From positions 1 to 64,000 of the forward strand of contig NZ_JBHSRI010000007.1 of the NCBI RefSeq assembly GCF_042658845.1: a stretch of DNA of 64,000 bases. Direction: 5' to 3'. The notes beneath the pieces were generated by a model. It was given only the letters and a program-made list of their open reading frames with translations. It was not told where the DNA came from and made no database searches. Made by a program: the position numbers and the translations under genes. Each line of letters opens with the position of its first letter. Positions within the stretch are counted from its first letter, which is position 1. This DNA comes from Paenisporosarcina macmurdoensis. Lineage in GTDB: Bacteria > Bacillota > Bacilli > Bacillales_A > Planococcaceae. Positions 24,692-33,053 of the stretch are shown piece after piece.

Positions 24692-25390
24692 ATGATTCAT
24701 ATTAAAGATCTTTACCATACGTTTTCAATTGGGAAAAGAGGAAAAGAAAAGCGGGTACCTGTATTAAAAAATGTGTCACTTGATATTAAAAAAGGTCAAA
24801 TCGTTTCTATTGTAGGTAAAAGTGGCTCTGGAAAGTCTACGTTACTCCATGTATTAGCTGGATTTATGAGACCCGAATCGGGCTCGATTATAGTGGCCAA
24901 TCAAGAAACTTCACGTCTATCTGAGAGTGAACATGCAGCTTTCCGTTTAAATAATTTCGGATTCATCTTTCAAAACTTTCAGTTGATGCCAGGTTTAACG
25001 GCATTCGAAAATATTGAACTTCCTTTGAAATTAAAAGGGATACCCAAAAAAGAACGTCACCCCAATGTAGAAGCATTAGTAAAAAAAGTAGGTTTAACTC
25101 AAGTCGCAGATCACTATCCAAATGAATTATCTGGAGGTCAGCAACAACGAGTGAGCATTGCAAGGGCACTCGTTACAAATTCGCCTATTATTTTAGCTGA
25201 TGAGCCCACAGGTAGCTTAGATTCTGAGACAGAGCAAGAAATTTTACTGTTAATTCAATCACTCAATGAGTCTCTTGGATTAACATTTGTCATTATTACA
25301 CATGACGATGAAGTAGCGAATATCGCACATGAAAAGTATCGCCTCCACGATGGTGTATTAGTTAATGGAGGTGTGTTGCATGTCGTTTAA
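24692..25390 (+). CDS. ABC transporter ATP-binding protein (MacB/LolD/YtrE type)
   Basis: A 232-residue ATPase of a MacB-type exporter or mechanotransducer. Walker A is GKSGSGKST, the Q loop FIFQNFQLMPGLTAFEN is typical of the LolD/MacB class, then LSGGQQQR signature, Walker B IILADEPTG and H loop ITHDDEVA. ATG with gaggggaga. The permease ATG at 25380 lies 11 bases before its stop, so both proteins are coupled. Confidence 0.92.
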   Translation: MIHIKDLYHTFSIGKRGKEKRVPVLKNVSLDIKKGQIVSIVGKSGSGKSTLLHVLAGFMRPESGSIIVANQETSRLSESEHAAFRLNNFGFIFQNFQLMPGLTAFENIELPLKLKGIPKKERHPNVEALVKKVGLTQVADHYPNELSGGQQQRVSIARALVTNSPIILADEPTGSLDSETEQEILLLIQSLNESLGLTFVIITHDDEVANIAHEKYRLHDGVLVNGGVLHVV

Positions 25391-26666
25391 AGACCAAATT
25401 GATTTTATTTGTCAACATATGAAAAAGAATAAATTGCGCGTATTTATGACTGTTCTTGCAGCAACAATGGGATGTGCATTTTTAATCGTTCTAGCATCTG
25501 TCGGGTTTGGACTTCATAAAACAATGACGGACGAAATGATGTCTAATCAAATACTTACAGAAGTACAGATTTATGGGAGAGAAGATGGCGATAACATCGT
25601 TACTACAGCTGATCAACAAAAGATAAGAGAAATTGAAAACGTCAACGCTGTGGTTAGTCGAACATATGTCGATGGAGTAACCAATATATCAATGAATGAC
25701 AGGACTGGCCAAGGGGACGTCCAATTAACAAATCTAAAAGAAGAAGAAAAAGCAAATTTGGCTTTATCTGAAGGAAAGATGCCGACTAAATCAAATGAAA
25801 TTGTCATTGGTTTTCACTTTGCTCAAAGATTATTGACAGAAGCTGAACTAGCTTCACAGTCTGAAGAAGAAATTCCAGATGGTTACACAGAAAGTATGAT
25901 TGGTAAGACAATTTCACTTGAACTTACTCCGCTGACAGAAGAAAAAAGTGAGCCTAAAACATGGGATTTTGTAGTAACTGGAATTTCAAAAGAACCAACG
26001 AAAGATTGGATGGTGGATCTTCGTGTATTAATCGATGAATCATACCGGACAGAATTTCATGAGTTCACACAACCAGAAGTGCCTATGGAAGAAGTATATT
26101 TCGAAATATTCGTTTACGCAGACGATATTCAATATGTAGGTGCAATTACGGATACATTAAAAAATGATGGCTACAATGTGTATTCAATAACAGAAGAAAT
26201 GGAAACATTGGACTTATTCTTTACAGCGCTTAAGGCAGGATTATTATTTGTCGGAACCATTGCAGTTCTTATCTCTTCAATAGGTATTTTTAACACGATG
26301 ACGATGGCCGTTACTGAAAGAACAAGGGAAATTGGTGTAATGAAGGCAATTGGAGCAAATCCTAAACTGATTCAGCGATTATTTTTGATAGAAAGCACAT
26401 GGATAGGTGTATTAGGCACAATCATTGCGGTCACTTTGTCTTATGGCATAAGTTATTTAGCAAACTGGATCATCCCAGAAATCGTCATGAACATAGTAGC
26501 CGAAGAAGGGATGGAAGATATTGGTGTAACGATTTCATTAATTCCTTGGCAACTAGTAGCGATTGCATCCTTTATAAGCATAGGAGTGGCCATGGTTTCA
26601 GGATGGAGACCAGCAAGGAAAGCTACGAAAATTGATGTTATTCAAGCGTTGAGACAGGAATTATAA
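25380..26666 (+). CDS. FtsX-like ABC transporter permease (MacB/YtrF type)
   Basis: A 428-residue permease with one N-terminal membrane segment (residues about 15-42), a large extracytoplasmic MacB_PCD-type domain (about 45-285) and three C-terminal membrane segments with the FtsX core FNTMTMAVTERTREIGVMKAIGA. Start ATG 25380 (MSFKDQID) after ggaggtg; an upstream start at 25365 would add five residues. With the ATPase it forms a likely homodimeric tetrapartite-free exporter or signal-transducing unit; the substrate is unknown. Confidence 0.9.
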   Translation: MSFKDQIDFICQHMKKNKLRVFMTVLAATMGCAFLIVLASVGFGLHKTMTDEMMSNQILTEVQIYGREDGDNIVTTADQQKIREIENVNAVVSRTYVDGVTNISMNDRTGQGDVQLTNLKEEEKANLALSEGKMPTKSNEIVIGFHFAQRLLTEAELASQSEEEIPDGYTESMIGKTISLELTPLTEEKSEPKTWDFVVTGISKEPTKDWMVDLRVLIDESYRTEFHEFTQPEVPMEEVYFEIFVYADDIQYVGAITDTLKNDGYNVYSITEEMETLDLFFTALKAGLLFVGTIAVLISSIGIFNTMTMAVTERTREIGVMKAIGANPKLIQRLFLIESTWIGVLGTIIAVTLSYGISYLANWIIPEIVMNIVAEEGMEDIGVTISLIPWQLVAIASFISIGVAMVSGWRPARKATKIDVIQALRQEL

Positions 26667-26680
26667 TGTTTTTGATAGAT

Positions 26681-26717
26681 AGAGCCTATATCACGTTTGT
26701 GATATAGGCTCTTTTTT
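26681..26717 (+). terminator. Terminator of the ABC transporter operon
   Basis: Stem AGAGCCTATATCAC / GTGATATAGGCTCT, loop GTTT, then T6. Confidence 0.93.
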
Positions 26718-26831
26718 AGTATATCTACTTAGTCAGCTTCTAAAATGGCAAGAAATTTTTTATTATATGTGGTCCGACAGAATATAAGATGCACTTTATG
26801 ACAACGCAGTAACATGTAATGTACAGATTAG

Positions 26832-26912
26832 AGAATCTTTTAAGGACAACCTCACTCATTCAGCCGCTGAAATAAGCGGAGAGTGGAGACAGTCTAAAAA
26901 GGTTCTTTTTTT
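26832..26912 (+). ncRNA. Putative structured RNA ending in a terminator-like stem
   Basis: In the 322-base gap before the next gene, nested pairings can be drawn: AGAATCTTTT (26832-26841) with AAAAGGTTCT (26897-26906), GGAC (26844-26847) with GTCT (26892-26895), CTCACTC (26851-26857) with GAGTGgAG (26881-26888, one bulged G), and CCGCT (26864-26868) with AGCGG (26875-26879), loop GAAATA. A run of seven T starts at 26906. It could be a small RNA, or a leader element of the next gene. No known family recognised. Confidence 0.45.
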
Positions 26913-26988
26913 GATCAAATCATATCAGTTATATATACTTGAAAATTTGGAAACAATGGATATAGATGCAAGAGAGGCGTGATGAATT

Positions 26989-27459
26989 ATGAAAAAAATT
27001 CTAGGTATAATTATTTTATCTTTTATCATTTTTAGTGCGGGAGCTATTTCTGGAACGGGTGGTTTAGATACTAAATCCACAAAACGAAATGTTGATTCAT
27101 TTCAAAAGAAAACGATTGAATTAGGATATACATCAGTAATTGATATATGGACAGCCTTCAAGCAGGTTGAGATTTTTATGTTGGCTTCACAAGAAAACAT
27201 TGATGCAACATTCAATCGATTTCGTGAAGATCAAGTAAAAATTGCAGTCGCTGGATTCGTTAACTTTAAAAATGCTAATAAAAGTCAACCAAAAATCTAT
27301 TCATCAGGTAACCAATCATTACTAGTAGATGAAAAAACAATACCAGCTGAAGCTCAACAGATTGAATTTTTACCAAATCGATATGGAATTCTCAAACCAA
27401 CACCGATAACTGATTCAACAAAAAATAGCTCAACTGATCTATTAGTTGATAGTCCTTAA
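26989..27459 (+). CDS. Hypothetical exported or membrane-anchored protein, 156 residues
   Basis: The N-terminus (MKKILGIIILSFIIFSAGA) is a signal peptide or membrane anchor without a lipobox. The rest is hydrophilic with no repeat or motif I recognise; a central helix contains QEIFMLASQENIDATF-like residues and the C-terminus is rich in Thr, Ser and Pro. ATG about 10 bases after agagagg. It stands alone between a structured region and a terminator-like hairpin. Function unknown. Confidence 0.72.
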   Translation: MKKILGIIILSFIIFSAGAISGTGGLDTKSTKRNVDSFQKKTIELGYTSVIDIWTAFKQVEIFMLASQENIDATFNRFREDQVKIAVAGFVNFKNANKSQPKIYSSGNQSLLVDEKTIPAEAQQIEFLPNRYGILKPTPITDSTKNSSTDLLVDSP

Positions 27460-27575
27460 ATAAATCACAATAAAGATATAGAAGACGAATAAGTTCCCAA
27501 ATTCTTTAGACCTATCTTTCCATCAAGTAGTAGCTAGAATAGTTAAATTAGCAGCAAAATCATGAAATTAATCTG

Positions 27576-27617
27576 AAACCGTCATCATTCCATTGTGAAT
27601 GAGACGGTTTTTGTTTT
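27576..27617 (+). terminator. Terminator-like hairpin before the amidohydrolase
   Basis: Stem AAACCGTC...CATT / AATG...GACGGTTT followed by TTTGTTTT. It ends 30 bases before the amidohydrolase start. Confidence 0.7.
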
Positions 27618-27647
27618 ATGATGAGTAAACAACATGGGGGTGTCTAC

Positions 27648-29216
27648 ATGACAAAAGTTTGTTTTCATCATGCAACATTTTATACGATGAAAAATATCCA
27701 AGATACGGTGGAAGCTGTATTAGTGGAAAATGGAAAGATTAGTGCAGTTGGTATATTTGAAGATTTAAAAAAGCTTGCTGATCAATGTATCGATTTACAA
27801 GGGGCATTTGTATATCCCGGTTTTGTCGATAGCCACATCCATCTAATTGGACACGGAGATAAATTACGTCAAATCGATCTTTCTACATTTATGTCTGCAG
27901 AAAAAATGACTGCAGACTTACAAATACTTTTAAACGACCATCCAACTGGAGAATGGTTTGTTGCGGAAGGCTGGAATGAAAATAATTTTGCGGATCAAAA
28001 AATCCTTTCTCGCTATGAATTAGACAAGTTGTCTGCTAGTCCTATTGCATTGAAACGAGTATGTCGACATGCCATGATTGTCAATTCAGCGGCACTTAAA
28101 ATAGCGGGAATAACAAAAGAAACTCCTGACCCAGAAGATGGAGTCATCGTAAGAGACGACCAGGGCGAGCCAACGGGTTACTTATTAGATGGGGCAAAAG
28201 CCATTATTGAAAAGTACATTCCTGAAGTGTCTATCAATCAATTAGTAATTTCCTTAGAAACCGCAGTAAACGATTTAGTATCGCGCGGATTTACAGGTGT
28301 TCATACGGAAGATATGAGTTATTACGGGGAATATACAAAGCCACTTCAAGCCTTTAAAGAAGTTATTGGAGAACAAAACAAGTTCCGTGTGAATTTATTG
28401 CGTCATCACACAGTTTTTGACGACATGAAAGCTGAAGCTACATACGATGAACCTTGGATTGAACCAGGTGCAATGAAAATATTTATCGATGGCGCTCTTG
28501 GGGGACGTACAGCCTTGCTTAGTGAGCCATATGCAGACGATCCAACTACACAAGGTGTATCCATTCACTCACAAGAAGATTTAAATGCATTAGTAGCAAA
28601 AGCACGTTCTTATGGAGAAGCGGTTGCTGTCCATGCGATTGGTGATTTAGGCATGGAAATGATTATATCTGCGATAGAAAAACACCCTGTTCCTGTTGGA
28701 AAACGAGATCGTTTAATACATGCAAATGTGTTGAGAGAAGAATTAGTAACTAGGATTGAAAAACTAGATGTGGTACTAGATATTCAACCTAGCTTTGTAA
28801 CTTCTGACTTCCCGTGGGTAAAAGAGCGATTAGGAAATGCTCGACTGGGTTGGGCATATGCATGGAAAAAGCTAACGAATAGGGGCATATTGTTAAGTGG
28901 TGGTTCTGACTCTCCAATTGAAGAAGTAGACCCGCGTATTGGTTTATATGCTGCAGTTGCAAGGAGAAAACCTAGTGAAACACATGGTGGCTACCAACCT
29001 GAAGAGAAACTAACTCGCTTTGAAGCAATTGCTTTGTATACGATTGGCAGTGCACAAGCTATTTGTAGGGAACATGAACGAGGCTACATTGATGTCGGTT
29101 TTGATGCTGACTTAACTGTGTTTGATCGCGATTTGTTTGAAGGTCCTGACGAACAACTACTTGAAGCACAAGTGGTGAAAACAATTATTGCGGGAGATAT
29201 TGTTTTTGAAAAATAA
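27648..29216 (+). CDS. Amidohydrolase family protein (YtcJ-like)
   Basis: A 522-residue metal-dependent hydrolase of the amidohydrolase_3 (YtcJ/ExoE) group. Metal ligands are visible: HxH in DSHIHLIGHG (about residue 61), histidine in AVHAIGDLG, and aspartate in GGSDSPIEEVDP. The C-terminal small beta-sandwich (IDVGFDADLTVFDRD) is typical. No signal peptide. The substrate cannot be predicted. Start ATG 27648 after gggggtg; an ATG at 27618 is in frame but lies at the end of a terminator hairpin. Confidence 0.9.
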   Translation: MTKVCFHHATFYTMKNIQDTVEAVLVENGKISAVGIFEDLKKLADQCIDLQGAFVYPGFVDSHIHLIGHGDKLRQIDLSTFMSAEKMTADLQILLNDHPTGEWFVAEGWNENNFADQKILSRYELDKLSASPIALKRVCRHAMIVNSAALKIAGITKETPDPEDGVIVRDDQGEPTGYLLDGAKAIIEKYIPEVSINQLVISLETAVNDLVSRGFTGVHTEDMSYYGEYTKPLQAFKEVIGEQNKFRVNLLRHHTVFDDMKAEATYDEPWIEPGAMKIFIDGALGGRTALLSEPYADDPTTQGVSIHSQEDLNALVAKARSYGEAVAVHAIGDLGMEMIISAIEKHPVPVGKRDRLIHANVLREELVTRIEKLDVVLDIQPSFVTSDFPWVKERLGNARLGWAYAWKKLTNRGILLSGGSDSPIEEVDPRIGLYAAVARRKPSETHGGYQPEEKLTRFEAIALYTIGSAQAICREHERGYIDVGFDADLTVFDRDLFEGPDEQLLEAQVVKTIIAGDIVFEK

Positions 29217-29221
29217 TTTTA

Positions 29222-29257
29222 AAAAACGAGTAGCGGGAAGAATGCTACTCGTTTTTC
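29222..29257 (+). terminator. Terminator of the amidohydrolase gene
   Basis: Stem AAAAACGAGTAGC / GCTACTCGTTTTT with T5 at the end. Confidence 0.9.
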
Positions 29258-29296
29258 TATGTCAAAATAGGTACCATATAATTCGGTTTTTCATTT

Positions 29297-29420
29297 TCAA
29301 CTATCATTTTAGCTTCTGACCATTCTAATAGTCTTTTCGACCAACTTTCAAAGTTTTCCGACCAACTTCTATTTGTATCCGACCACTATCTAAAGGTTTC
29401 CGACCATTCTCCTCAAGAAA
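29297..29420 (+). repeat. Intergenic array with an exact 21-bp period
   Basis: Units of the form (t/c)ttccGACCAactt... repeat. GACC begins at 29318, 29339, 29360, 29381 and 29402, an exact 21-base spacing over five units; a sixth degenerate unit (caactatc) may start near 29297. The text between is variable. The array lies between the convergent amidohydrolase and bpsB genes. No coding potential was seen. Confidence 0.75.
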
Positions 29421-29473
29421 GACACTAATCTTCCCTAAAAAGACAACAACTTGAGTCAACCAAACGAAGCCAC

Positions 29474-30010
29474 TCAAAAAATTTCTTTATAGTCAGTCAC
29501 TTCGCGTAACGCAGCTTCTTCTTTCGGAATGCGCACACTTAAAATAATGATATTTAATAAGGTAAAGATGACTGCAGTATAATACGCTCCGAACATTAAG
29601 GGAATGACAATAATTTCGCATGTCACGACCACATAATTAGGATGTCGTATGAAATGAAAAGGTCCTTTTTTCACGACATTGGCACCAGGTAAAACGAGTA
29701 TTTTCGTATTCCAATATCGACCGAGGGAAGAAATGACCCAAACCCTCATCAGTTGTAAACTAATAAATAGTACAAATAACGGCAACCAAAAGCGGGAAAC
29801 ACCTTCCTTAAAAGCAATAAATTCAATGATTAAACTAATGAAAAATCCAATATGGATAGCTACCATATATGGATAATGCTTCGCGCCTACTTCATATCCA
29901 CCTTGAGATCGAATCCATTTTTCGTTATTTCGAGCAATTAGTAATTCAATAATTCGCTGAAAGATGACAAAGCCAACTACATAAATAAAAAGATTCATGT
30001 CTATTGCCAT
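29474..30010 (-). CDS. bpsB: Alkylpyrone methyltransferase BpsB (ICMT family, YpbQ)
   Basis: A 178-residue membrane protein of the isoprenylcysteine carboxyl methyltransferase family, with four to five hydrophobic segments and the C-terminal catalytic region GPFHFIRHPNYVVV. In B. subtilis the homologue O-methylates the alkylpyrones made by the neighbouring type III polyketide synthase. The ATG at 30010 lies inside the last codons of bpsA (10-base overlap), so translation is coupled. Confidence 0.88.
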   Translation of the reverse strand: MAIDMNLFIYVVGFVIFQRIIELLIARNNEKWIRSQGGYEVGAKHYPYMVAIHIGFFISLIIEFIAFKEGVSRFWLPLFVLFISLQLMRVWVISSLGRYWNTKILVLPGANVVKKGPFHFIRHPNYVVVTCEIIVIPLMFGAYYTAVIFTLLNIIILSVRIPKEEAALREVTDYKEIF

Positions 30011-31080
30011 TCAAGCAAAACGAGTTCACCACTAAATCCAGGACCGAGAGCTGTTAATAGCCCTTTTTCTCCAGGCGAACAATCCAACTTCATGAATGCT
30101 TCTAAAACATAAAGAACCGTTGGGGAAGACATATTGCCGTGTTTTCTTAGGATATCTCTAGAAATATCTGTTTTGGAAGTATCAAATCCAAGTGATTTTT
30201 CGTATGCAGTTAATACTTTTTTACCACCTGGATGGGCAATGAAGTGATCGAGTTGACTAGCAGTTAGTTGATGTTCCGATAAAAATTCTGTAACGAATGG
30301 CTCTAGCCACTTTTCAATAATGGACGGGATGCTTTTAGAAAAGACCACATGAAGTCCATCATTTTTCATATCCCAACCCATGACATTTTCCGAATTCGCC
30401 ATTATTTTTGAAGAAGTGGCAATAAATGTCGGACTTGGTTTTTTTGAAGCGATATTGACTTCATCGCCACAAACTAAAGCGCACGCAACTCCGTCAGCAA
30501 ATAAGGAAGCACCGATTAAATTGCTTTTGGAAAAGTCATTAGGTTGGAAAGTTAAACTGCATAATTCCACACACAACACGAGCACTTTTGCTTTTGGATA
30601 GGCTAAACAATAATCAAAAGCCCTACTTAAACCAGATGCTCCGCCAGCACAACCTAATCCCCATATAGGGATCCGTTTAACATAATCTGAAAAAGGAAGT
30701 TGATTTAAGATCCGCGCATCTATACTGGGGGTTGAAAAACCTGTACTAGAGATGAATAGTATCCCATCAATTTCAGAAGGATGAACAGATTCATTCAAAA
30801 ATTCTTGATTTTGCAAGCAAGCATTTATTGCTAATGCACCGTACGACGTAGCCAACTCGATATATAATCGATTGCGTTCTTCTAAATCATGGGGATGTTC
30901 AAACCATTCCATTGGAACGCAGAACTGACGAGATTCGATGTCTCCATTTTCAAATACTTTTAGCATTCGCTCGAGATCGTCATAATGGTCTGTAAATAAG
31001 TTCTTTAATAAAATCGAGGCTTGATCTTGAGAGTAAGAATATGGTGGTAGAAAAGAACTTATGGATTGGATTTTTGGCAT
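30001..31080 (-). CDS. bpsA: Type III polyketide synthase BpsA (alkylpyrone synthase)
   Basis: A 359-residue chalcone/stilbene-synthase-like enzyme that condenses long-chain acyl-CoA with malonyl-CoA to alkylpyrones. The catalytic Cys is in WGLGCAGGASG (about residue 143), the His in FIAHPGGKK (about 288) and the Asn in KHGNMSSPT (about 321). ATG with aaaggagaac. First gene of a two-gene operon with bpsB on the minus strand. Confidence 0.92.
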   Translation of the reverse strand: MPKIQSISSFLPPYSYSQDQASILLKNLFTDHYDDLERMLKVFENGDIESRQFCVPMEWFEHPHDLEERNRLYIELATSYGALAINACLQNQEFLNESVHPSEIDGILFISSTGFSTPSIDARILNQLPFSDYVKRIPIWGLGCAGGASGLSRAFDYCLAYPKAKVLVLCVELCSLTFQPNDFSKSNLIGASLFADGVACALVCGDEVNIASKKPSPTFIATSSKIMANSENVMGWDMKNDGLHVVFSKSIPSIIEKWLEPFVTEFLSEHQLTASQLDHFIAHPGGKKVLTAYEKSLGFDTSKTDISRDILRKHGNMSSPTVLYVLEAFMKLDCSPGEKGLLTALGPGFSGELVLLEWQ

Positions 31081-31145
31081 AGTGTTCTCCTTTAAAAAAA
31101 TGATAGCCCTAGTTTTTCCAATTCACATTAAAATATGCAATAAAA

Positions 31146-31184
31146 CCCAAGGCAAGCTAAATAAATAGCTTTCCTTGGGTCATC
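31146..31184 (-). terminator. Terminator downstream of ytqA-mnmM
   Basis: Stem CCCAAGGcAAGCTA / TAGCTTtCCTTGGG. On the minus strand it is followed by TTTTATTG. It lies between the minus-strand ytqA-mnmM operon and bpsA. Confidence 0.82.
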
Positions 31185-31239
31185 CTTGAGATAGTAGAAA
31201 ATATAAGTTTTCGAGCTACACCTTTGAACTTGGGATAGC

Positions 31240-31338
31240 CATGTCTAGCTCAAGCGCGAACTAGCGGGCACCTTTATGGGGTCACAAAGACGATTCGCCT
31301 TTCATCCTTACAGTGCGGGTGTCGAGTTAGACTGCGCT
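31240..31338. repeat. Imperfect-palindrome dispersed repeat remnant, MITE-like
   Basis: About 100 bases with inverted ends: GTCTAgCTC near 31243-31251 against GAGtTAGAC near 31324-31332, and AGCGGGcacc against gtGCGGGTGT inside. The left end (gtctagctcaagcgc) resembles a dispersed imperfect palindrome I remember from many Bacillus genomes (tgtctagctccagcgcc...). It abuts the mnmM stop codon. No other copy was noticed in this window. Confidence 0.5.
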
Positions 31339-31342
31339 TTAC

Positions 31343-31903
31343 TTAATGTTTCATTTTTTCAATGACTAATACGAACGGTGGATGATTTTGCTGATTTACA
31401 AATTCATATTTTAATACGTGTACGAAGGATTGAGGGAGGTTGCTCACATAGTTTAGTAAATCCTCTCTCTCCTTGTCACCACCCTCGTGACCATGGTAGA
31501 CAACCAAGACGATGAGCCCATTTACTTTTAATAAATGGAGACAACTTTCGATCGCTTCAATCGTCGTGTGAGGTTGAGTGATAATCGAATGATCTTTACC
31601 AGGTAAATAACCAAGATTAAAAACAGCTGCTGAAATTTCCTTTGTTACATAGCTAGATATTGTTTCATGACCTGCGTGAATAACCGTAACATTGTCTTGC
31701 CAATCAGCTACTCGCAAGAGAGTAGCTTCAATAGCAGCTTGTTGAACATCAAAGGCATACACATGTCCAGTTGAACCAACAAGCTCAGCCAGGAAGAGCG
31801 TATCATGACCGTTCCCTGCAGTACCGTCTATGACGATATCCCCTGGAGAAACGGTACTCTTTAATAGGGTTTTCGCATAGGGTAATACGCGTTCAAGTTT
31901 CAT
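31343..31903 (-). CDS. mnmM: tRNA (mnm5s2U34) methyltransferase MnmM (YtqB)
   Basis: A 186-residue class I SAM methyltransferase with motif I IDGTAGNGHDTLFLAE, acidic loop YAFDVQ and the family segment VFNLGYLPGKDH. In Gram-positives this protein methylates the aminomethyl group of the wobble uridine in tRNA. The start is ATG 31903 (MKLERVLPYAK), which overlaps the TGA of ytqA by 4 bases; a further upstream start is not supported. The partnership with ytqA matches the known mnm5s2U route lacking the MnmC fusion. Confidence 0.9.
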   Translation of the reverse strand: MKLERVLPYAKTLLKSTVSPGDIVIDGTAGNGHDTLFLAELVGSTGHVYAFDVQQAAIEATLLRVADWQDNVTVIHAGHETISSYVTKEISAAVFNLGYLPGKDHSIITQPHTTIEAIESCLHLLKVNGLIVLVVYHGHEGGDKEREDLLNYVSNLPQSFVHVLKYEFVNQQNHPPFVLVIEKMKH

Positions 31904-32850
31904 GTACCTATCACCGAACCTTCGAAATACTTTCCTTGCCAACTTCCACGGCGTTCAAGTTCTGCATCAACCCCATTTAGTACATCCCACTTGTTGACAC
32001 TCCACATTGGACCAATCATTAAATTGATAGGACCGTCACCGGTAATTCGATGAATGACCATTTCAGGAGGTAATAGTTCAAGTTGATCAACGACTAACTG
32101 AATGTATTGGTCTTTATCCATGAACTCAACCAAGCCTTTTTCATATTGTTTAATCATGGGCGTTCCTTTTAGTAAATGAAGCAAGTGGATTTTAATGCCT
32201 TGGACATCTAGCTTGGCTACTTCACGAACAGTTTCAAGCATCATTTCATTATTTTCTAGTGGTAATCCGTTTATGATGTGCGTGCAAACTCGAATGCCAT
32301 GATTACGCAACTTTTGAACTCCTTCTAAGTAACAAGAAAAATCATGGGCACGATTAATTAAATTCGCTGTACGTTCATGTACGGTTTGAAGACCAAGTTC
32401 TACCCATAAATACGTCCGTTCGTTTAGTTCTGCTAAGTACTCCACTACATCATCTGGGAGGCAATCCGGCCTTGTTGCTATGGATAGTCCTACGACCCCG
32501 TCTATAGCGAGTGCAGCTTCAAATTTCTCTTTAATGACGGAAAGCGGGGCATGAGTATTCGTATACGCTTGAAAATAAGCCATATATTTTGCGTCTTTCC
32601 ATTTTTGATGCATTTTATTTTTTCTTTCTTCAAATTGATCAACAATAGAATCTACTCGATCACCAGCAAAGTCGCCTGAACCTGCGACACTACAAAATGT
32701 GCAACCGCCAAATGCAACTGTACCATCACGATTAGGGCAATCAAAACCAGCATCTAATGCTACTTTAAATATCTTCATTCCAAACTCATCGCGCAAGTGA
32801 CGATTCCACGTGTAATAACGTTTCCCATCAGTTGGAAAAGGAAAATTCAT
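31900..32850 (-). CDS. ytqA: Radical SAM protein YtqA (TIGR01212 family; reported as MnmL)
   Basis: A 316-residue radical-SAM enzyme. The cluster cysteines are in DCPNRDG and FGGCTFCSVAGSGDF near residues 38-55. Other family segments are the YFQAYTNTHAP stretch and THIINGLPLE. Together with MnmM it is reported to complete mnm5s2U synthesis at the tRNA wobble position in Gram-positive bacteria. The ATGA overlap with mnmM shows an operon. ATG with ggagtgg upstream. Confidence 0.9.
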   Translation of the reverse strand: MNFPFPTDGKRYYTWNRHLRDEFGMKIFKVALDAGFDCPNRDGTVAFGGCTFCSVAGSGDFAGDRVDSIVDQFEERKNKMHQKWKDAKYMAYFQAYTNTHAPLSVIKEKFEAALAIDGVVGLSIATRPDCLPDDVVEYLAELNERTYLWVELGLQTVHERTANLINRAHDFSCYLEGVQKLRNHGIRVCTHIINGLPLENNEMMLETVREVAKLDVQGIKIHLLHLLKGTPMIKQYEKGLVEFMDKDQYIQLVVDQLELLPPEMVIHRITGDGPINLMIGPMWSVNKWDVLNGVDAELERRGSWQGKYFEGSVIGT

Positions 32851-33053
32851 TTTAAGACCACTCCTCTAATGGATAATTTTATCATGATTATCAAAGAAAT
32901 CCTAAAGTTGATATCGCATCATTCAAGACAACTTTAGTATACGATGTACCAGTTAGAAAACGTAGAGTACAGAATCTCCTCTCCATTTTTTGCATATTCA
33001 TTGATAGTTTGGGAAAATAGAAAAGAACGTATCGTAAAGTTAGGGTGAGCAAA

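Noticed and set aside
29297..29420. CRISPR array
   Set aside because: Period of 21 bases is too short for repeat plus spacer, and no cas gene is present.
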